This document shows positions 52,578-59,261 of a stretch of 59,261 nt of DNA, piece by piece (the first letter of the stretch is position 1; every line of letters begins with the position of its first letter). The stretch is from Paenibacillus sp. 1_12. GTDB taxonomy: Bacteria; Bacillota; Bacilli; Paenibacillales; NBRC-103111. The DNA is taken from positions 1 to 59,261 of the forward strand of contig NZ_FOTE01000027.1 of NCBI RefSeq assembly GCF_900114475.1, in the 5' to 3' direction. Made by a program: the position numbers and the translations under genes. The notes below the pieces were generated by a model that worked only from the letters and a program-made list of their open reading frames with translations, was not told where the DNA came from and did not search any database.

Positions 52578-53246
52578 ATGACTGAAACGATTCAGTCTCA
52601 TGGAGGCACACTGATCAACCGTATTGTAGAAGGGACCTGAAAGAGAGCGTCTGCTGGAGCTTGCCAAAACTTTGTATCCACTCAAAATCAGTGCATGGGC
52701 TATCTCGGATCTGGATTTGATTGGTGTGTTTGGCGTTTTCGCTGCTGACAGGCTTTTTGGGAGAAGAGGATTATCATTCTGATGTTGATCGGATGCGCTT
52801 GGCTGATGGTACCGTATGGAGTATTTCCGTTTACTCTTCCGGTTGAGGCTCATATTGGAGAAGGTTTTTCAATCGGTTAGCAAATCGCACTGTTTGGGGA
52901 ATTGGATGACGTAGTATATGGCATTCTGGACGTTCAAAGTGTCTTTAGCGTGGACCATAAGCAAGAAGCAGTAAAAGTGTTTAAAACAGGTGATTCCGCC
53001 CATCCAGGCGTCCAAAAATTGTTTTCCCGTCTTTCTACTAACCAAGGTGGATCCGTACAGGTATTAAACAGATTTAAGGCATCAAGCAATACTTGTCCTC
53101 ATGACGCGTCTGAGCACCTGCATTTGTCGGGAACCAAAGTTCGCGCATTGCTGCGTGATGGACAATGTCCACCGGTTGAATTTACACGGCCAGAAGTAGC
53201 AGAAGTATTGATCGAGGGTATGAAAGAGCCGAAATATCAAGTGTAA
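52578..53246 (+). pseudogene. sat: Sulfate adenylyltransferase (sat) pseudogene
   Basis: Remnants of Sat in three frames. ATG 52578 gives TETIQSHGGTLINRI and stops at TGA 52638. A second frame gives RERLLELAKTLYPLKISAWA. A third gives [12 protein letters not shown] and ADGTVW. A later shift gives [14 protein letters not shown], then TAG, then [20 protein letters not shown] and NRFKASS. That runs directly into the C-terminal [20 protein letters not shown]. Sat is normally about 380-390 residues; some 150 central codons, including the QxRNPxHRAHE and GRDHAG active-site motifs, are missing. Frameshifts, stops and a deletion make it non-functional. Confidence 0.9.
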
Positions 53247-53274
53247 TGAAACAGAATAACGTATACAGGCTTAA

Positions 53275-53304
53275 GGTATATTTGTCCACATCAACCCATA
53301 TAGA
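53275..53304 (+). promoter_or_regulatory. Possible sporulation promoter of cwlD
   Basis: GGTATA (53275-53280) and CATATAGA (53297-53304), 16 nt apart, loosely resemble sigma-E/sigma-G elements, as expected for cwlD. Weak match. Confidence 0.3.
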
Positions 53305-53341
53305 TGATACAGAATCTATAGGGACTTGAGGTGGATTTTTG

Positions 53342-54094
53342 ATGTGGAGAAGAAGGAAACGAATCGTGATATGGCTGACGCTGCAAAGCGGTTTAAAGAT
53401 TGCGTTATCGGCCCTGCTCATCGCCCTGATGCTTATCATGTTTACTTACGAATTGCCTGCAACCAAAACTTGGACATACTGGACGATGCCCTTATCCGGA
53501 AAGACCATTGCGCTTGACCCAGGTCATGGAGGTCCTGATGGAGGAGCGGAAAGCAAGGATGGAACCATAGAAAAGGACATTAATCTGAATATTGCGCTGC
53601 ACCTCCGTGACTATTTGCAGGAGGCCGGAGCCATTGTCGTTATGACACGTGAGGACGATAAGGATTTAGCGGATTCTACGACCAAGGGCTATAGTAAAAG
53701 AAAAACAGAGGACCTTATGAATCGTGCGCAATTTATTAATCAAAAAAAAGCCGATCTATTCCTGAGTGTCCATGTTAACAGCATACCTTCGGTAAAATGG
53801 TCAGGGGCACAAACGTTCTACTATCCTAACCATAAAGACAGTATTGTATTAGCGACATTCATTCAGGAGGAACTCAAAACCAATCTGAACAATACAGATC
53901 GTATCGCGAAGCCGGTCGGTAATGTATTCTTGTTAAAGACTTTGCAAATGCCAAGCGCCTTGATTGAGGTTGGCTTTCTGTCGAATCCAGCAGAGGCTGA
54001 AAAGCTGAAAAGCCGCAATTATCAAAAAAAGCTCTCCGCGGCTATATATCAAGGTGTACTTAGATATTACTCAGGTGAAAAAGTGGGTTTATAA
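53342..54094 (+). CDS. cwlD: N-acetylmuramoyl-L-alanine amidase CwlD
   Basis: CwlD strips peptide side chains so muramic-delta-lactam can form in the spore cortex. The 250 residues have one N-terminal signal/anchor helix (about 12-36), then an Amidase_3 domain with zinc ligands in LDPGHGGPDGG (His), INLNIALHL with its Glu, LFLSVHVNS (His) and the catalytic Glu in LIEVGFLSN. ATG 53342 follows GAGGTGGA. It acts with PdaA-type deacetylases elsewhere in the genome. Confidence 0.93.
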   Translation: MWRRRKRIVIWLTLQSGLKIALSALLIALMLIMFTYELPATKTWTYWTMPLSGKTIALDPGHGGPDGGAESKDGTIEKDINLNIALHLRDYLQEAGAIVVMTREDDKDLADSTTKGYSKRKTEDLMNRAQFINQKKADLFLSVHVNSIPSVKWSGAQTFYYPNHKDSIVLATFIQEELKTNLNNTDRIAKPVGNVFLLKTLQMPSALIEVGFLSNPAEAEKLKSRNYQKKLSAAIYQGVLRYYSGEKVGL

Positions 54095-54149
54095 ACAAAC
54101 TATGTTATAATAACACTTGAGGTTGAATACAGATTGCTGGGGTGAGTCC

Positions 54150-55256
54150 ATGGTTACGAAGGAACAATTATTAGATGCGGTCCGCTCGATTCATGATCAG
54201 GAATATTTGCTGGATTTGGTAGAATTGCATTTTATTCGGGATATGGTTATTAAAGAAGAACGTGTTTCGGCTACGGTATTATTGTCCAATGAAAATGAAG
54301 ATTACAGGATAAATTTAGAAAATCAAATTACAGCTGCTTTTCAAAAGGTAGGAGCTCAAGAGGTGCATTTACGGTTTCGGGGGCTGTCTGAATTTGATCG
54401 GAATGAAGCTTCACGTAAAGTACAGGGGGCTGCTTCGGCAAGTAAGCAAGCAGAAACGCCTAAAGAACCTGTTGCTGATGCGGCAAACACACCTGCACGT
54501 AATATTCTAGATCCTGCAGAGGGTGTGCAGTTCATTGCCGTTGCAAGTGGTAAAGGGGGAGTGGGGAAATCCACGGTTACCGTTAACCTGGCTGCGGCGC
54601 TTGCAAGATTGGGCAAAAAAGTAGGTCTCATTGACGCCGATATTTATGGTTTCAGCGTACCGGATATGATGGGCATCTACCATAAACCTGAGCTTGTTGA
54701 CAATAAAATCATACCGATTGAGCGATTTGGCGTTAAGGTTATTTCAATGGGCTTTTTCGTAGAAGATAATACTCCAGTCATTTGGCGTGGTCCGATGCTT
54801 GGCAAAATGCTGCGAAACTTTTTCCAGGAAGTAAATTGGGGAGATGTCGAATACGTCCTGTTGGATTTACCGCCGGGTACAGGTGACGTTGCCTTGGATG
54901 TACACCAAATGATCCCGCAGAGTAAAGAAATTATTGTCACGACTCCGCATGCTACTGCGGCGTTTGTAGCTGCTAGGGCTGGGGCTATGGCTATACATAC
55001 GGAACACGAAATCATCGGAATTGTGGAGAATATGTCTCATTACAATGATTCCAGTGGTGAAAAGGCTTATGTATTTGGTAGAGGCGGTGGCGGTAAGCTG
55101 GCTGAAGAGCTTCACACAGAGCTGCTGGCCCAAATCCCTTTGGGTGCGCCTGATAATCATCCTGCAGAGCCTGATTATTCACCATCGGTTTACAAAGCCG
55201 AATCCGAGACCGGTAAATTGTATACAGAACTGGCACAAAAGGTTATGACTAAATAA
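54150..55256 (+). CDS. salA: Mrp/NBP35-family P-loop ATPase SalA
   Basis: Mrp proteins carry iron-sulfur clusters; the B. subtilis orthologue SalA also regulates scoC. The 368 residues have an N-terminal MIP18/DUF59 domain (about 1-85), a low-complexity Ala/Pro linker, and a ParA-like domain with the deviant Walker A GKGGVGKST (about residue 138) and LLDLPPGTGD. The CxxC pair of cluster-carrier Mrps is not seen near the C-terminus, where other family members have it. ATG 54150 follows GGGGTGAG. Confidence 0.9.
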   Translation: MVTKEQLLDAVRSIHDQEYLLDLVELHFIRDMVIKEERVSATVLLSNENEDYRINLENQITAAFQKVGAQEVHLRFRGLSEFDRNEASRKVQGAASASKQAETPKEPVADAANTPARNILDPAEGVQFIAVASGKGGVGKSTVTVNLAAALARLGKKVGLIDADIYGFSVPDMMGIYHKPELVDNKIIPIERFGVKVISMGFFVEDNTPVIWRGPMLGKMLRNFFQEVNWGDVEYVLLDLPPGTGDVALDVHQMIPQSKEIIVTTPHATAAFVAARAGAMAIHTEHEIIGIVENMSHYNDSSGEKAYVFGRGGGGKLAEELHTELLAQIPLGAPDNHPAEPDYSPSVYKAESETGKLYTELAQKVMTK

Positions 55257-55263
55257 AACAACA

Positions 55264-55293
55264 GACCGTCCAAACCATCGGACGGTCTTTTTT
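55264..55293. terminator. Terminator between salA and convergent gerD
   Basis: GACCGTCC and GGACGGTC (55264-55271, 55280-55287) form a perfect 8-bp stem, then TTTTTT on the + strand. On the other strand the flank is A-rich as well (AAAACAACA before it), so it may partly serve gerD. Confidence 0.85.
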
Positions 55294-55328
55294 GCTGCTT
55301 GCTGGCTTGAATTGCCGCTATCCTCGTT

Positions 55329-56000
55329 TTATTTCTTCTGATTACCGTTGGTTTCCTGGGAACCGCCGCTTTTACCTTCACCACCTGAACCTGAACCAGA
55401 TTCTGAACTTTGCTGCTTAGGTTGTGATTCTTCTTCAAGCACCTTTTTCATAACGTTCATTAAATCTAGACGAAACAGCGGGCTTTGCATGGATTCTTGA
55501 ATGACGGTTTTGGTTTGCTGTCTATAAGGTGTGCTTTTCATCGTATCCAATAGCATTTTTTCGAAATCAGGATTTTTCATGGTACCGACCAGTGCTTGCT
55601 GGTATTCAGGGTCTTTCATCAGATCCTTTTGCAGCTGCTTCATTTCCTTTTGGATCGCCTTAGCAAATTCACCAGCAAATTTGGGATCCGTTATGACGGT
55701 TTGTAGAAATTTATTATTGCTCGTATCGGTTAGCACATCTTTAACGGCAAGCTGTATGTGCTGAGCATCGCCTGCAGACAGCAGCTTTAACTGGCCTCCA
55801 TCCTGTGCGGCTGCTTTTTGTGAAGCGGTAAGTATTGCTTTTTGGCCATCTTCGGTTTTTAAAATGTCGAGTACCATCGTTTTTGTATCTTTATATCCAC
55901 CGTTTTGCGCTTGTGAGGAACTGCTGTCCGAGCCGCAAGAAGATAATACCATCCCAATAAGAATGAGAAAAACTGCCTTACGCAACCATTGAGATTTCAT
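55329..56000 (-). CDS. gerD: Spore germination lipoprotein GerD
   Basis: GerD clusters germinant receptors in the spore inner membrane. The 223 residues begin with a lipoprotein signal (VFLILIGMVLSSC, lipobox LSSC, lipidated Cys 22). A helical domain follows (TMVLDILKTEDGQKAIL, KEMKQLQKDLMKDPEYQQAL), then a Ser/Gly/Glu-rich disordered tail. AAAGGAG lies upstream of the start on the minus strand. One of two minus-strand genes in the window. Confidence 0.9.
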   Translation of the reverse strand: MKSQWLRKAVFLILIGMVLSSCGSDSSSSQAQNGGYKDTKTMVLDILKTEDGQKAILTASQKAAAQDGGQLKLLSAGDAQHIQLAVKDVLTDTSNNKFLQTVITDPKFAGEFAKAIQKEMKQLQKDLMKDPEYQQALVGTMKNPDFEKMLLDTMKSTPYRQQTKTVIQESMQSPLFRLDLMNVMKKVLEEESQPKQQSSESGSGSGGEGKSGGSQETNGNQKK

Positions 56001-56139
56001 GACTTCGTGGCTCCTTTCATGGTTTGTTGTGTGTAGTATTCGCCAAAATGCCTTATTTGCAATCCCCTCCCCATTAGCTTTTTATTGAGAAGGTTGGTAC
56101 AATTAGCATCAGAAAAGATGTATGCTGGGGGTAAAAGCT

Positions 56140-56736
56140 GTGACATTACGCAAATGGTTTTATTTATTCTGGACAACACTTGTAATTGGAGCTGTTGCAG
56201 CTTTAATTATCGGATTTATTCTTCAATCCAACGATCAAAAGTTAAGTGTGCTCAATGGCAATGAAATTGGCTTTAACATGATTACGATGCTGCTTGGTGG
56301 GGCTATGATCAGCGTGCTCAGCCAGATGGGTTTTTTCTCTTACTTGATTGTTCGCTTCATAGTTATGGGTATGATAAGAGCTAAATGGATTACAGATACA
56401 CTGCAGTTGATCTGCATCCTCATTGCTTTGGTCGATTTGGTGTTTCTGAGACATGTAGATACGCAGGAAGGCTGGCTTTCCTACATGCTGCTGCCTCTTA
56501 TATTACTGATTGTGGCGTTTACCACTTCTTGGTGGAAAGTAAAGCTGACGAACCGGAACGGTTTCATTCCTACGCTATTTTTTATGACGGCTGTAACAGC
56601 GATCGAAGCAGTACCGGCACTCAGGATCAATAGTGCAGCTTCAACTCTCTTTATGATGATCCCTTTGCTTGCTTGTAATGCATGGCAAATATTGATTTTA
56701 TCCAAAGTGCTAAAAACAAACAAAGAGCCGCTGTGA
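56140..56736 (+). CDS. kbaA: KinB-signalling pathway activation protein KbaA
   Basis: KbaA is a membrane protein required for KinB kinase input to the sporulation phosphorelay. The 198 residues equal the family length and show about six membrane helices. The start is GTG 56140 after GGGGGTA; ATG 56122 precedes that site. The neighbours gerD and pdaB support the call; sequence recognition alone is moderate. Confidence 0.83.
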   Translation: MTLRKWFYLFWTTLVIGAVAALIIGFILQSNDQKLSVLNGNEIGFNMITMLLGGAMISVLSQMGFFSYLIVRFIVMGMIRAKWITDTLQLICILIALVDLVFLRHVDTQEGWLSYMLLPLILLIVAFTTSWWKVKLTNRNGFIPTLFFMTAVTAIEAVPALRINSAASTLFMMIPLLACNAWQILILSKVLKTNKEPL

Positions 56737-56754
56737 CGGCTCTTCTTCTTTTTC
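56724..56754 (+). terminator. Terminator at the 3' end of kbaA
   Basis: AGAGCCG/CGGCTCT (7 bp, loop CTGTGA) followed by TCTTCTTTTT. Its first arm is inside the last kbaA codons. Confidence 0.82.
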
Positions 56755-56774
56755 AATCGTTGGATAACTGTGAA

Positions 56775-57560
56775 TTACTGAAGTTGTTTCAAGGCCTGAT
56801 CTTCGACTGGGGGCTTGTTACGAACCTCTGTTTGCTTCATCATCTCACTGACTGTGACGAACTCATAGCCTTTGGCGCGAAGCTGATCAATAATGACGGG
56901 TAGTGCTTCGTGAGTTTGTTTGACAGAATCGCTGGCATGCATAAGTACAATGTCCCCAGGGTGAGCCTTGGAAACCACACGATTGATAATATTATCGACT
57001 CCTTTATTCATCCAGTCCATAGAATCCGTATCCCACTGTATGACCGTATAATTGAGTTCGTTAGCGATGCGTAGCACTCTTTTGTCAAAGTCGCCGTTGG
57101 GCAACCGGATCAGATTCGGGCTTTTACCGGTAACCTGATTTAATATTTGGTTGGCTGTTTGAATTTGAGTGCGAATTTCCTCGTCATTTAAGCTGCTGTA
57201 GTTAACATGCTTATGACCGTGACTTCCAATTTCCCAACCACCTTTGGCGATCCGCTGTACCATCTCGGGATGATCTTTACTCCAGGGTGAGGATAGAAAG
57301 AAGGTAGCATTTTTAACTCCTTTGTCCTCAAGGATTTTAAGTATAGGTTCAGTTCGTTTGTCTCCCCAGCTGATGTCAAAGGTAAGCGCAATCCATTTTT
57401 TTTCGGTTTGAACACTGTAAATGGCGGCGGGCTCACTTTGTGAAAAGACGGTTACTTGATCTCGTTCCGAATAAATAATACCGATTGCAAAAATGACAGC
57501 TACAGCAATAATAAAAACTTGCTTGATTTTTTTCCCGTTCACCACATAAAAATAATTCAT
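56775..57560 (-). CDS. pdaB: Polysaccharide deacetylase PdaB
   Basis: PdaB is needed for spore maintenance in B. subtilis. The 261 residues have an N-terminal membrane anchor (about 14-32) and a NodB domain with the metal Asp in LTFDISWGDK, SHGHKHVN (two His) and LIRLPNGDFDKR. The late motif IVLMHAS holds the last His. The start at 57560 (minus strand) begins MNYFYVVNGKKIKQ behind GGGAGG (57569-57574); the longer frame lacks a ribosome site. Confidence 0.9.
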   Translation of the reverse strand: MNYFYVVNGKKIKQVFIIAVAVIFAIGIIYSERDQVTVFSQSEPAAIYSVQTEKKWIALTFDISWGDKRTEPILKILEDKGVKNATFFLSSPWSKDHPEMVQRIAKGGWEIGSHGHKHVNYSSLNDEEIRTQIQTANQILNQVTGKSPNLIRLPNGDFDKRVLRIANELNYTVIQWDTDSMDWMNKGVDNIINRVVSKAHPGDIVLMHASDSVKQTHEALPVIIDQLRAKGYEFVTVSEMMKQTEVRNKPPVEDQALKQLQ

Positions 57561-57700
57561 GATCCTAACCTCCCGGCAGCCCTGCTTACCAAGAAGGGCT
57601 TGTATATTTTGCATTTAGTAAAGTGTATGCTGGGACAAGAAAGATATGATAAGAGCTTGGCTACAAAAATCTATACGTAAACGCAGGAGGAAGAGAAAAT

Positions 57701-58306
57701 ATGAACAATATAAAAACACAACTCAAGCTGATGAAGCATTATTTTATCGCGGCTACGCTTGTATTTATTGTTGGGCTCGTACTTGGAGCGGGATATTCGG
57801 ATTCATTCCAGGTCTTTATGGATGAGCAGCTGAAAGCTGTAGAGAAGTTAGCACAATCGATTGCTAATAAACCTAATCAGCAGTTGTCGCTCTTTTGGCT
57901 GATTTTATGGAATAACGTATCCAAGACATTGCTTATTATTGGCTTTGGGGCTTTTTTTGGAGTATTACCACTGTTTTTCCTGCTATTAAACGGAATGCTT
58001 CTTGGTTATATAGGGGCTATGTCTGCGCACAAAGAATCGCTGCTGTTTCTCATTAAAGGGATTGTCCCCCATGGCATTATCGAAATTCCGGCTATCATCA
58101 TTGCAGCTGCCTTTGGTTTGCGACTGGGTGTTCTGATGATGAAGTTATTAGTTGGGCTCATTAGTCCCAATAGACCCAACGCTTATAAAGAAGAGCTGCT
58201 TGGTTTTGCTAAAGCAATCGTTCCTGTCGTCATAGTGCTTGTTGTTTCATTAACAGTAGCAGCGTTGATAGAAAGTACAGTTACCTATTGGCTTGTGAAA
58301 AGTTAA
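57701..58306 (+). CDS. Stage II sporulation protein M (SpoIIM/DUF95) family membrane protein
   Basis: 201 residues with about five membrane helices and the family signature FLIKGIVPHGIIEIPAIIIA (about residues 117-136). SpoIIM itself joins the SpoIID-SpoIIP engulfment machine, but this family has paralogues of unknown role, and the genome may have a separate true spoIIM. It is divergent from pdaB, with CAGGAGGAAG before the ATG. Confidence 0.85.
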   Translation: MNNIKTQLKLMKHYFIAATLVFIVGLVLGAGYSDSFQVFMDEQLKAVEKLAQSIANKPNQQLSLFWLILWNNVSKTLLIIGFGAFFGVLPLFFLLLNGMLLGYIGAMSAHKESLLFLIKGIVPHGIIEIPAIIIAAAFGLRLGVLMMKLLVGLISPNRPNAYKEELLGFAKAIVPVVIVLVVSLTVAALIESTVTYWLVKS

Positions 58307-58376
58307 CACGTATACCGCATAAAAAAACTAAATATGTGCATAACAGTAAAACAGATGAGCTGTTTCACTGGCTTAG

Positions 58377-58439
58377 GCATGCAGATGTAGAGCGCTTAAT
58401 AATTTTGATGAACCAGTGCTTTAACATCGCATGCTTTTT
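58377..58439 (+). terminator. Long three-helix hairpin with T tract after the SpoIIM-family gene
   Basis: GCATGC (58377-58382) pairs with 58429-58434, GATGT (58384-58388) with ACATC (58424-58428), and AGCGCT (58391-58396) with AGTGCT (58415-58420), with small bulges, then TTTTT. Probably a terminator, but unusually long. Confidence 0.7.
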
Positions 58440-58490
58440 GGCGTCTGCAAATGGCTACGATAACTTCAGATGAAAGGGGCATTAAGTCTG

Positions 58491-58709
58491 ATGCTCGGAT
58501 TTTTGTTTAATGCAAGGGAATGCAGTGAGCTTGATTATGTGTTAAAAAAAGAATTGGACGAAATGCTGTTCGATTTGAATGATAAGAAATTGGATAACGA
58601 AATCAAAAAAGCGATTGAATCGCGCTATAAAGTGATTTTCAGGATGTATGCAAGGCTGGCTTCTCCGAGAGAAATATCAAAATATGCGAGGAATAAAATG
58701 CAGCGTTAA
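58491..58709 (+). CDS. Small protein of unknown function before the rRNA operon
   Basis: 72 residues from ATG 58491 (MLGFLFNARECSELDYVLKK), with AAAGGGG 11 nt upstream; ATG 58470 is less likely. Highly charged and helical, with a heptad-like ELDEMLFDLNDKKLDNEIKK and a basic end (ISKYARNKMQR). No domain is recognised. The composition looks like a real protein, and I have an unverified impression of similar short proteins in other Bacillales. Confidence 0.65.
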   Translation: MLGFLFNARECSELDYVLKKELDEMLFDLNDKKLDNEIKKAIESRYKVIFRMYARLASPREISKYARNKMQR

Positions 58710-58728
58710 AATAATTGAAATCAAATGC

Positions 58729-58758
58729 TTGACTTATACTGCAGCAGTATGATACATT
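58729..58758 (+). promoter_or_regulatory. rRNA operon promoter P1
   Basis: TTGACT (58729-58734), 18-nt spacer, TACATT (58753-58758); GATACA at 58751-58756 is an alternative -10. TCGCCGCTAAAA follows at 58764, around the expected start. Confidence 0.6.
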
Positions 58759-58834
58759 ACATCTCGCCGCTAAAAACGGTACAAGCATTAAACGAAACAA
58801 AGCAAACTTGATTTTCTTAATTTGAAAAAAAAGC

Positions 58835-58864
58835 TTGCAATGAAGTAGACTAGTGTGGTATATT
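58835..58864 (+). promoter_or_regulatory. rRNA operon promoter P2
   Basis: TTGCAA (58835-58840), 18-nt spacer, TATATT (58859-58864), 106 nt after P1. The same TCGCCGCTAAAA lies at 58872-58883. The 328-nt gap between the last gene and 16S is filled by these promoters and the pre-16S leader (about 58871-59037), which has the usual CCTTTGAAAACTGAA segment. Confidence 0.7.
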
Positions 58865-59037
58865 AAAAAAGTCGCCGCTAAAATTAATTGGTAATAATAA
58901 TTAAATGAAGCGAGCGCGTGAATACTTTTCAAAATCATTTGTCCTTTGAAAACTGAATCAACGAGTGAGTAAATTAGCAGTACAAGAGAATGCAAATTCT
59001 CGCCAGCAAGACGAATGAGTGCAATTCAAGTTCTACC

Positions 59038-59261
59038 TTAATGGAGAGTTTGATCCTGGCTCAGGACGAACGCTGGCGGCGTGCCTAATACATGCAAGTC
59101 GAGCGGATTGTTCCTTCGGGAACAGTTAGCGGCGGACGGGTGAGTAACACGTAGGCAACCTGCCTGCAGGATCGGGATAACTACCGGAAACGGTAGCTAA
59201 GACCGGATAAGTGATTTTGACGCATGTTGAGATCAAGAAACACGGAGCAATCTGTGACCTG
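59038..59261 (+). rRNA. rrs: 16S ribosomal RNA, 5' part
   Basis: The universal AGAGTTTGATCCTGGCTCAG begins at 59045, so the mature 5' end is about 59038. GGACGAACGCTGGCGGCGTGCCTAATACATGCAAGTCGAGCGGATT-type 5' sequence is Bacillota, and it looks like the Paenibacillus group. The gene is cut by the window end. Confidence 0.97.

Noticed and set aside
52902-53246. 114-codon frame beginning [13 protein letters not shown]
   Set aside because: Not an independent gene: it is the 3' fragment of the sat pseudogene, with fused ends of an internal deletion.
54106-54111. TATAAT before salA
   Set aside because: The -35 position (TGGGTT) is poor; a promoter is likely but not supported.
58288-58473. 61-codon frame after the SpoIIM-family gene
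   Set aside because: It runs through the three-helix hairpin, overlaps the upstream gene end and has no ribosome site.

Overview
The window is a near-origin chromosomal segment of a spore-forming Bacillota, most likely Paenibacillus or a close relative. Three things point there: a Bacillales-type ctsR-clpC / radA-disA / rpoBC / S10-spc-alpha order, the sporulation and germination genes cwlD, gerD, kbaA and pdaB, and a Paenibacillaceae-like 16S 5' end. It runs from the 5S gene that closes one rRNA operon (1-127) to the first ~220 nt of the 16S gene of the next rRNA operon (from about 59038). Every gene is on the + strand except gerD and pdaB. This is core genome: no prophage, transposase, CRISPR or island genes are visible.

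Layout. (1) 236-4970: heat-shock operon ctsR-mcsA-mcsB-clpC with an extended -10 promoter and a perfect CtsR box. (2) 5077-12425: radA, disA, a pssA-type phosphatidylserine synthase with its own promoter, yacL (PIN-TRAM), ispD-ispF, gltX. (3) 12420-16628: Cys-specific T-box leader, then cysE-cysS-mrnC-rlmB-rae1, tightly packed. (4) 16667-21042: sigH, rpmG-secE-nusG, rplK-rplA, then rplJ-rplL behind an L10 leader and terminator. (5) 21063-29471: a tandem repeat with compensatory changes, a ybxB-type methyltransferase, rpoB-rpoC. (6) 29547-34340: rplGB-rpsL-rpsG-fusA-tuf. (7) 34400-49791: the S10-spc-alpha supercluster from rpsJ to rplQ, including secY, adk, map, a KOW protein and infA. (8) 49829-51712: truA, then rplM-rpsI behind an L13 leader. 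(9) 51776-53246: an intact cysH followed by a wrecked sat pseudogene. (10) 53342-58709: cwlD, salA (Mrp), gerD, kbaA, pdaB, a SpoIIM-family membrane protein and a small protein of unknown function. (11) 58729-59261: tandem rRNA promoters and the 16S start.

The genes work together as the growth machinery: RNA polymerase (rpoA, rpoB, rpoC, sigH), translation factors and ribosomal proteins, tRNA charging (gltX, cysS), rRNA/tRNA modification and processing (rlmB, truA, mrnC, ybxB), secretion (secE, secY), initiator-Met removal (map) and protein quality control (clpC with McsAB). Autogenous or tRNA-sensing leaders (L10, L13, S10, a putative L1 site, T-box) tie expression to supply.

The most interesting unexplained signals are non-coding. 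One is a recurring element ending in the ribosome binding site of rplJ, rplX and rpmJ: a fixed 12-nt motif, a perfect hairpin whose stem sequence differs at each locus, then the Shine-Dalgarno, with a degenerate upstream copy exactly 38 nt away at two loci. A second is the two-copy 105-bp repeat before ybxB, whose substitutions preserve two hairpins. A third is a shared TGACATTT/AAATGTCA dyad in the rplJ and rpoB promoters. All searches that would confirm these are stated but were not run.
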